Shown in pieces: positions 1 through 6,300 of a stretch of 9,044 bases of DNA. The notes beneath the pieces were generated by a model. The model ran no database searches and was not told the DNA's origin. It saw nothing but the letters and a program-made list of their open reading frames with translations. Positions within the stretch are counted from its first letter, which is position 1. Every line of letters starts with the position of its first letter. Origin of the DNA: GWA2-49-15 sp964359085 (GTDB lineage Bacteria > Bdellovibrionota > Bacteriovoracia > Bacteriovoracales > Bacteriovoracaceae); the NCBI GenBank assembly GCA_964359085.1, contig CAYHRT010000164.1, positions 1 through 9,044 of the forward strand. The letters run 5' to 3'. A program made the position numbers and the translations under genes.

Positions 1-4
1 CATC

Positions 5-81
5 TTTGACCGCTCCTGCGTCGTCCCTCCCTGCGGCGTGGATAAACCACGCCTCGGTCGCTCCTCCTTCTCGCGGCCAAA
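5..81. repeat. GC-rich palindromic intergenic element (REP/MITE-like)
   Basis: The segment is bounded by TTTGACCGC (5-13) and GCGGCCAAA (73-81), which are inverted repeats matching at 8 of 9 positions. Near its middle is a perfect 7-bp hairpin, GGCGTGG (35-41) / CCACGCC (47-53), with loop ATAAA. A second small hairpin, GGCCA/TGGCC (75-79/84-88), overlaps the right end. By hand count 50 of 77 bases are G or C (about 65%), clearly above the flanking DNA. The two arms between hairpin and ends are pyrimidine-rich on the plus strand and resemble each other as direct rather than inverted copies. It lies 62 bp past the stop of the cysteine protease gene, where no ordinary terminator is seen, so it may also help end that transcript. 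This organisation fits a short non-coding dispersed repeat; genome copy number cannot be seen here. It lies at the window edge, so it could extend further left. Confidence 0.6.
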
Positions 82-127
82 TCTGGCCTAAATTGCGAGC
101 AGTTGAAGAGGTATGTGCAGTTACCTT

Positions 128-141
128 GATAATTTCTTATC
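128..141 (-). other. Weak hairpin just after the cysteine protease stop
   Basis: On the minus strand GATAA-GAAA-TTATC forms a 5-bp AT-rich stem with a GAAA tetraloop, 2 bases after the TAA stop. No U-tract follows, so it is not a convincing intrinsic terminator; it might protect the mRNA 3' end. Confidence 0.25.
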
Positions 142-143
142 TC

Positions 144-1016
144 TTATTCCTGAGACAATTTTCCGGAGACACCCATCGCCGTTTTTTGTACAAACTGACG
201 AGATTCTGCGCTCATACTGGAAAGATTGTTCAAGTGATAACACGACTCGCAATGTTTCAACACATACTCTTCGGGTAAAGTTCCATATCCAGCTGTTCCC
301 CACTCTGGTCCCCAGGAATTTCTAAAAATAAACCGTTTGGTCTCCGCATTGTAACCTACCAAGAGAACCACATGCCCACCGCAATCCTTATCTTGCTTCA
401 AGCACGCCTGGACTTCACTCGCCTTAGGTGCTCTGGTTGCATCACCTTTTTGATTAAAAAGTTTAAAATAATACATGAGATTCATAGCGACCGGAGTTTG
501 TTTTTCCACTAAATACGCTGCAATTTTTTCTCTGGCCACAAAGACTGTTTCCATACGATATCCAAGATGGGCAGGATCACGCGGTGGACGGCCGGTGAAG
601 CACTCAAGTGGCCATTCCCCATGAACATCTTGCTGGCAACGCCTGTCACCACTCTGTTGCCAATTTTGTGCAGTATAAGGCCAATCTTCTTCCAAGATGG
701 CACCGTGACGAAATGCCTGCACAGCAAGGTATCCGGCCAGGCCATCGCCTTTTGCATAAAGATTGCGGACATACTCAGACTCAGCGGCCTTAGTTTTTCC
801 CAACCAATAAGCGTAGGCTTCCGACAAATCCATTTCTTTGCCGATCTCGCGCTTAATCAAATATTCCATCAGTGCCGTAGCGGCGAAGACATTACAAGTT
901 CCCCGTTCACCTTGATGTTTCACTGGTGTCATGACAGAACTGAGATCGACAATCTGAGCATGAACGACGGAGGACATTGTCATCAAAGTTAAAAAAAGGG
1001 TCAGAGGAACATTCAT
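144..1016 (-). CDS. Exported papain-family (C1) cysteine protease
   Basis: The product is a 290-residue secreted or periplasmic cysteine endopeptidase of the papain fold. Residues 1-20 form a signal peptide (hydrophobic core LTLFLTLM) with a likely cleavage site VHA|Q21. The active-site segment is QGERGTC at 35-41, giving oxyanion Gln35 and nucleophile Cys41. Catalytic His215 lies in GGHVVLLVGY and Asn233 in RNSWG, in the usual order. The Cys that precedes the nucleophile in papain is Arg38 and the following Trp is Asn42, a pattern I associate with bacterial C1 proteases. No long inhibitory propeptide is present: the catalytic segment starts about 15 residues after cleavage. The frame is open upstream to a GTG at 1082, but the ATG at 1016 has GAGG 6 bases before it and begins directly with the signal peptide, so I chose it. 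It is divergent from the phosphatase gene. The natural substrate is unknown. Confidence 0.9.
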   Translation of the reverse strand: MNVPLTLFLTLMTMSSVVHAQIVDLSSVMTPVKHQGERGTCNVFAATALMEYLIKREIGKEMDLSEAYAYWLGKTKAAESEYVRNLYAKGDGLAGYLAVQAFRHGAILEEDWPYTAQNWQQSGDRRCQQDVHGEWPLECFTGRPPRDPAHLGYRMETVFVAREKIAAYLVEKQTPVAMNLMYYFKLFNQKGDATRAPKASEVQACLKQDKDCGGHVVLLVGYNAETKRFIFRNSWGPEWGTAGYGTLPEEYVLKHCESCYHLNNLSSMSAESRQFVQKTAMGVSGKLSQE

Positions 1017-1022
1017 ACGGAA

Positions 1023-1026
1023 CCTC
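1023..1026 (-). promoter_or_regulatory. Ribosome binding site fixing the cysteine protease start
   Basis: On the minus strand GAGG (within TTGAGGTT) lies 6 bases before the ATG at 1016. This favours that ATG over the GTG at 1082, which would put 22 polar residues (MFVLSRNWRGRTS...) in front of the signal peptide. Confidence 0.7.
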
Positions 1027-1071
1027 AAATTATATTTTGTGATTGATGTACGGCCTCGCCAGTTCCTCGAC

Positions 1072-1099
1072 AAGACAAACACCGGAAAGTATGTATAAT
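1072..1099 (+). promoter_or_regulatory. Putative sigma70-type promoter of the phosphatase gene
   Basis: A perfect -10 hexamer TATAAT (1094-1099) is preceded by AAGACA (1072-1077, 4 of 6 matches to TTGACA) with a 16-bp spacer. Transcription would start near 1106, leaving a leader of about 19 bases that contains the GAGG ribosome binding site (1116-1119). The same AT-rich block may hold a minus-strand promoter for the divergent protease gene: TTGACC reads on the minus strand at 1118-1123, but the matching -10 is weak. Promoter rules for this organism are assumed, not known. Confidence 0.45.
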
Positions 1100-1124
1100 T
1101 TATAGTATTATTTTTGAGGTCAAA

Positions 1125-2282
1125 ATGAAAATACTTGCCTTGCTGGTTATTTTGCTATCTTGTGCCACAGATATCAAACAAGAGCTTGCTCCCCTTCCCA
1201 TGAATTTTGAAACTCAACTGAAATCCTACTTCCGTCGTGCAGGCGGAAGGGCCGAGCTACACAACAATGTCGTACAGGAGAAGCGTGTCGCCGTTTTTGA
1301 TTGGGATAATACGATGATTAAAAATGATGTTGGCGATGCCACTTTTTTTTGGATGATTGAGCACAATCTCTTTATCGCTCCAAAAACTTGGGCCAGTACT
1401 TCACCCTTTTTAAATGAAAAGGCCCTCCAACATCTCAATCGTGATTGTCCCGTGGAGCATAAATCGAAACGTCTCCACCTTCAAACGGCTACCGGGCCAT
1501 GCGGAAAAACCCTGCTCTCAATCTACGCTGATGGGGTTCTTGCTAATGGCGATCCGGCCTGGGATAAAAAGGCCAAGCTCTATAACAAAATGTATATAGA
1601 ACCGAGCTACGCCTGGGCCGCTTCTCTTCTCCAAGGACATGAACCCGAAGACATTAAAGAAATTGCCAAAATGGCGATCGAATTTTTTCTCATGCAACCG
1701 ATTGGTGCAAAAAGGAAAATTCACGAAAAGGAATACGCAGGTTTTATACGCATCTATGCTCCCATGCAAACGCTGATGGATTACTTGCAAAAAAATCACG
1801 TCACTGTTTGGATTATCTCTGCCTCTGAACAACACTTAGTTGAGGTTTTTGCCGACAAAGTTGGTATCTCCGCCAATCATGTTATTGGCATTAGGCCCGT
1901 TATCCACCAGGGAGTGCTGACGAGCAAGTTTGAATCCTGTGGCGATATTCCCGAAAATAACCAGCAGATCATTACTTACAGACAAGGGAAACGATGCTGG
2001 GCAAACAAAATTATTTTTAAGGTAGAAGCAGGACCGGCGCAGCTCAATCGTCCGGCCCCCATTTTCTTTGGTGCAGGTGATTCAGATACTGACCTGGAAT
2101 TCTTGAGAGACAGTCAAATCAGACTTGTTATCAACCGAAACAAGACAGAACTGATGTGCCAAGCACTATCGAGTAACACTGATAGCTGGTTCATCTCACC
2201 CATGTTCATTGAACCTAAGCCTAAAAAAACCACACCTTATGACTGCTCTTCTTGGGGGATCACATCCCAGCAGGAACCCTAA
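1125..2282 (+). CDS. HAD-superfamily phosphatase, predicted lipoprotein
   Basis: This 385-residue protein has the haloacid dehalogenase phosphatase motifs in order. Motif I is DWDNT (Asp59 nucleophile, Asp61 acid/base). Motif II is the Ser in VWIISAS (Ser232 or Ser234). The motif III Lys is probably Lys289 or Lys295. Motif IV is GAGDSDTD, with Asp319 and Asp323 binding Mg2+. The long segment between motifs I and II (about 64-228) would be the cap that sets substrate choice, as in subfamily I enzymes of the SerB/phosphorylcholine phosphatase type. The N-terminus MKILALLVILLSC has a short charged end, a hydrophobic core and a lipobox-like LLSC, so Cys13 is probably lipidated and the enzyme would act in the periplasm or on the envelope. 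The start is supported by GAGG 5 bases upstream. The substrate cannot be read from sequence; a phosphomonoester is likely. Fold and catalytic class are secure, lipidation is probable. Confidence 0.85.
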   Translation: MKILALLVILLSCATDIKQELAPLPMNFETQLKSYFRRAGGRAELHNNVVQEKRVAVFDWDNTMIKNDVGDATFFWMIEHNLFIAPKTWASTSPFLNEKALQHLNRDCPVEHKSKRLHLQTATGPCGKTLLSIYADGVLANGDPAWDKKAKLYNKMYIEPSYAWAASLLQGHEPEDIKEIAKMAIEFFLMQPIGAKRKIHEKEYAGFIRIYAPMQTLMDYLQKNHVTVWIISASEQHLVEVFADKVGISANHVIGIRPVIHQGVLTSKFESCGDIPENNQQIITYRQGKRCWANKIIFKVEAGPAQLNRPAPIFFGAGDSDTDLEFLRDSQIRLVINRNKTELMCQALSSNTDSWFISPMFIEPKPKKTTPYDCSSWGITSQQEP

Positions 2283-2453
2283 CCTCATGAAATAGCTAGG
2301 CCCTAAAAAAAAATAAAAGCATCTAAAATAACATTACTTGTAAGATTTACAACTTTACCCAAAGCTACGTCCTTTCATGGCAAAATTCATCGCTTCGTAA
2401 AGGTAATGGAGTACCTGGATTATTGGGTCATGAGGTCAAGTGAGGATCGGGTC
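2283..2453. other. Intergenic gap without a clear terminator
   Basis: This 171-bp, AT-rich stretch holds an A-run (2305-2313) and a 6-bp hairpin TTGTAA-GAT-TTACAA (2338-2352) that is not followed by a proper U-tract. I found no convincing -35/-10 pair and no small ORF with a good ribosome binding site. A promoter for the barrel/protease pair probably lies here, but the phosphatase transcript could also read through. Confidence 0.4.
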
Positions 2454-2456
2454 ATG
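2425..2456 (+). repeat. Direct repeat GGGTCATG around the barrel gene start
   Basis: GGGTCATG occurs at 2425-2432 and again at 2449-2456, exactly 24 bp apart and in the same frame, so each copy carries a candidate ATG (2430 and 2454). Only the second has a good ribosome binding site, GAGG at 2442-2445, 8 bases upstream. The repeat may be chance or a small duplication of the start region. Confidence 0.4.
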
Positions 2457-3299
2457 GGTATGCCTCAATTTTTGTCTTTTCGTCAAATTGCAAACATTTT
2501 TGTTTTGCTCTTTGCTTGTAACGTGATCTGTGAGCAGATCGCTGCCCAAACGCTTGAAACCAATCTCACGCCCAACCCCTGGACCGGCAATTTATCTGTC
2601 AGCTTAAATAGCAATGCAGAAAAGTGGAACAATGAAAATCATTCTTTCAGTAATGACTATCTGTTTGGACTCAAACGCCCGATCGGCAATCACGCATTAG
2701 ATTTTAGTATAACCTCATCTAAAGACTTAAAAGGTGAGCGAAAATATGAATGGGTGAATGTCAGCACAGGGCATACGACTCCCACCAAATCCTTGAGTAA
2801 AGTACTTGATTTAAAATTGAAAACCTCACTCACGGCACCTTTAAATGAGGATAAGCGTAAAAATGAAACCTTGGTCTCTCAACTTACTCTCTCGCCTACT
2901 CTTAGCTTCAAATTGGAAGAATTAGGATTCTCAGGCGTAACCTTGGCCTATCGTCCCTTTGTACGACAAAATTTCCACCAATACACCGTCTCGGCAGAAG
3001 GAAAGTCAAATACAGAACGCAGCATCCGTCAGCGCCTGGCGCTTGGGTTCTCCATTACGGATAATTTATCACTTGATTTTGATGGTTCATACCAACGAAA
3101 CTATACCTACCAAGGAACGGCAACAGACAGTTATGCTTTAGACGAATCAATAAGCTATAGTTTTACGCCAGCATTTTCCTGTAGTCTGGGACACTCAAAC
3201 GATGGCAGTGTCCTGGCCGCTGATGGACGAACAAGTAACATAGAATTTTCGAATATAAGAACAAGTATGTATTATGCATCTGCTGATTTTACATTTTAA
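2454..3299 (+). CDS. Predicted outer-membrane beta-barrel protein
   Basis: I do not recognise a named family. The 281-residue product starts with a signal peptide (hydrophobic stretch IANIFVLLFACNVI, residues 12-25) with likely cleavage at IAA|Q32; Cys22 in LFAC is a less likely lipidation site. The rest is a series of alternating polar/hydrophobic stretches separated by charged or Asn/Ser-rich turns, such as NLSVSLNSN, HALDFSITSS, LALGFSIT and LSLDFDGSYQ. It ends in SADFTF, with Phe as the last residue and alternating aromatics, the classic signal recognised by the BAM machinery. Its size suits roughly 8-12 strands. The frame is open to an ATG at 2406, but AAGG is only 2 bases from it; the ATG at 2454 has GAGG at good spacing and directly begins a signal peptide. 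The giant metalloprotease gene follows 23 bp later, so the two are probably co-transcribed and may work together. Confidence 0.72.
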   Translation: MGMPQFLSFRQIANIFVLLFACNVICEQIAAQTLETNLTPNPWTGNLSVSLNSNAEKWNNENHSFSNDYLFGLKRPIGNHALDFSITSSKDLKGERKYEWVNVSTGHTTPTKSLSKVLDLKLKTSLTAPLNEDKRKNETLVSQLTLSPTLSFKLEELGFSGVTLAYRPFVRQNFHQYTVSAEGKSNTERSIRQRLALGFSITDNLSLDFDGSYQRNYTYQGTATDSYALDESISYSFTPAFSCSLGHSNDGSVLAADGRTSNIEFSNIRTSMYYASADFTF

Positions 3300-3310
3300 T
3301 GACTAATTTT

Positions 3311-3314
3311 GGAG
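3311..3314 (+). promoter_or_regulatory. Ribosome binding site fixing the metalloprotease start
   Basis: GGAG (in GGAGAG) lies 8 bases before the ATG at 3323. An ATG at 3299 overlaps the barrel stop codon (TAATG) but lacks a clear site and would add 8 residues (MTNFGEIV) in front of a normal lipoprotein signal. Confidence 0.7.
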
Positions 3315-3322
3315 AGATCGTT

Positions 3323-6300
3323 ATGTCACAAAAAAACACCATCAAAATGCTGCTTGCCTTGAGTGTTGTGATCTTCGTTGGCTGTGCCAAGGAATTGCCA
3401 ATCCAAGAATCAGACGACATAAAAGATAATGTTATGCCATTGTCTGTCTTCACCGAGGAAGTGGAAATAGAAACTTCAGGCAATCAGATGATGGCCTATA
3501 ATGACCTTGACCTTGGCCAGGTTGTCGCTGTGAATGAAAAAAAACTAGCTAACGTCACTTATACGAAGGGCCCGCAAGAATTGGCACCGCTCTTTAAAGA
3601 TCTTAGAATTGAAAGTGACAATGTGGGAACACGATTTAAAGTTACCTTTCAGATTTCTAAGAATTACCTCGTTGCCTCAATAGATACTGGTAGCGAGACG
3701 CTTTCGGGACATTCGACCGAATTGAGTAATAACTCAAAACTTATCCCTATCTTCCAATTTCCTATTGACGCCTATGGAATCAAGCGACGTACAAAAAATG
3801 CATTAGGAGAGGAAACCCGGACTATCGAATTTGTCAGTACAAATAAAGATTCTGCTACTCACGTCAAAGTACCAACTCTCTTGTCATCCAGAAAACTCGC
3901 CGGTCTCTTTGCCAGGACCCCGGATGAGCAATCTAAAGTCTTACTCAAAGATAAAATCGAAAAACGTGTTTGGCGAACTTTCCAAGTACGACGTTTAATT
4001 GGAAATCCATCAATATTAGCCACCTCGCCTGCTGATGGTAAACCCTACCAAGATGATGACGTGGTAAGACTTAAAGTCATTGAAAATGTCATTTACATTT
4101 ATCGCCCTATCTCATCTCAAGAACTCACTGTCCTAGAACAACAGGCCGAGCGATTTGGGCCAGCAATCCGCAACCTTTTAAAGTGTGATGAAAGAACTGC
4201 CAAGGCCGCCAACATAGAAGAAAAAGAATGTTTTCTGCGTGCCGAATTCAAAGTTAATGTTTCGGCGGTGGTCCTCAAGAGAGATGAAGATGATGACGGG
4301 GCCCTTCTAGCTACTGCTTCACCCTCGGTCTCCGGTGACTTTCATCAGACACGCCTGATATACCTCTATAGTAACTCCTTCCAAAATGAACTTCCCCTGC
4401 AAGAATCAGATGACATGAAAGAGAATGTTAAAGCACTTTCTCTTTTCCAAGATGAGATGGAAATCGAAACCTCTGGAACTCAGATTATGGCATACAACGA
4501 CTTAGAGCTTGGACAAGTCGTTGCCGTTAACGAGAAAAGATTAACGTCTGTAAACTACATCAAGGGACCGCAAGAATTGGCGCCACTGTTTAGGGATCTA
4601 CGCATTGAAAGTGATAGTATCGGGAAACGATATAAAGTCACATTTCAGCTTTCTAAAAATTATCTCGTTGCATCGATCAATATGGGCGATGAAACGCTTT
4701 CAGGGCATTCCAGCGAGCTAAGCAATAATACACATCTCCTTCCCATCTTCCAATTTCCTATTGATACCTATGGAACCAAACGTTGGGCAAAAAATTCTTT
4801 AGGTGAGGATACTAGCACTGTCGAATTTGTTAGTACCAATAAGGACGCTGCTAAATACATTAGAGTTTCGACTCTCTTGTCATCCAGAAAACTCGCCGGC
4901 CTCTTTGCCAAAACTCCAGAGGAACAATCTAAAATCTTACAAAAAGATAAAGTTGAAAACCGCGTCTGGCGAGTCAGTCAGGTACGTCGTTTAATTGGTA
5001 ATCAATCTATTTTGACCACCTCGCCCTCGAACGGGAAGACCTATCAGGAAGATGACGTTGTCCGTCTCAAAGTTTTTGGAGATATCGTCTATATTTATCG
5101 ACCGGTTGAAGTCTCTCAGCTAAGTGAAGTTGAGCGACAAGCTGAGCGTTTGGGACTGCCGATTCGCGCTCTCCTTAAGTGCGATGAACGCACGGCCCGT
5201 GCTGCAAAAATTGTTCAAGACCAATGTTTTTTACGAACAGAATTTAAAGTTAATGTCTCTGCCATTGTCTTAAAAAGAGATGAAGATGATGATGGCGCTC
5301 TCCTAGCAACTGCTTCTCTCTCATCGTCTGTTGATCATAATCAGACTCATCTTATTCGGCTTGACAGTAATTCCTTTCAAGAAGCAGGGCTTGAAATTGC
5401 CAGCGTTTTGCCGTTTGGCACAGAACTCATTTTGAATAAATCTAAGGATGTTGATTTAAACTCTGAGTTTTTATACGTCCCTTCCACTCATGATACTCCA
5501 AGAGAAGTTGTGGTGGCCGATCCCTTCTTCCAAGGAGGAGAAAAAATTGTTAAATTCAGATGGTTCGAAGATGGCTTACGCATCTACGAGATGGAGAAAG
5601 ATGGCCGTTTTAGTGCTAACGACTTAAACAATTCTCCCGTGCTGACGATCCCAGGCAGACATGTCGAATGGCAATGTGCAAAAGATCGACAGGGTGTGTG
5701 TGTTGGTGGGCTTTCTGAAAACTCGCAAATGCCATGGCGACAACGTCAATTTTTCATTCCAAATTTAGACAATATTCAGGTTCAAGAAGTGAACAGTCTA
5801 AATATTTTCACCGCCAATGATAGCTGCGTACATAACACTGCATCGAGAAAAACTCATCATGAAATCAAACCCGGTGTGTTCAATATTGAATTGGAACGGA
5901 CTTATGAGGTTAGTAGTGATTTCTCGTGTATTATCGATCTCTATTTTTCAGACATTCTTAAAAGCGCATCTTTCAACGTGAAATATTTTTACTCCATTGT
6001 CCGCTTGGATTCATTAATTTCTCCAAATTACGAGACTGTATCTTACCCAGTTACAGAGCATGACGATTTCGGTTTTTTTAAAGACGAAGATTTTAGACTT
6101 AATGACGTCTATGATACTCGCCGTTTGATTCAGAATTTTTATCTGAACCGCTTCAATCCTAAAAAAGCATCCATTAAATATTACTTAAGCAAAACTTTTG
6201 ATCGTCCCGAAAACCTATTTCTAAAAGAGAGCACTTATAAAGTAATTGAGAATATCAACAAATCTTTGGCAGTTGCCAATGCTAACTTACAATTAGAATT

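Noticed and set aside
6..278. A 90-codon plus-strand ORF covering the left edge
   Set aside because: It runs through the GC-rich palindromic element and the antisense of the cysteine protease 3' end, has no ribosome binding site and no recognisable protein features.
567..992. A 141-codon plus-strand ORF
   Set aside because: It lies wholly antisense to the cysteine protease, whose catalytic motifs prove the other strand is coding.
1029..1034. A perfect minus-strand TATAAT just before the cysteine protease
   Set aside because: Transcription from it would begin at about 1022, cutting off the GAGG ribosome binding site at 1023-1026, and no -35 element is found at proper spacing.
1518..1835. A 105-codon minus-strand ORF
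   Set aside because: It is antisense to the HAD phosphatase between motifs I and II; no ribosome binding site or domain supports it.
2338..2352. Hairpin TTGTAA-GAT-TTACAA as a terminator of the phosphatase gene
   Set aside because: The stem has only 6 AT-rich pairs and is not followed by a U-tract, so it does not qualify as an intrinsic terminator.
3392..5383. The two long direct repeats as a mobile element or an assembly artefact
   Set aside because: The copies are in frame, encode the same module and differ at many synonymous sites, which fits an old gene-internal duplication rather than a duplicated read or a transposon.
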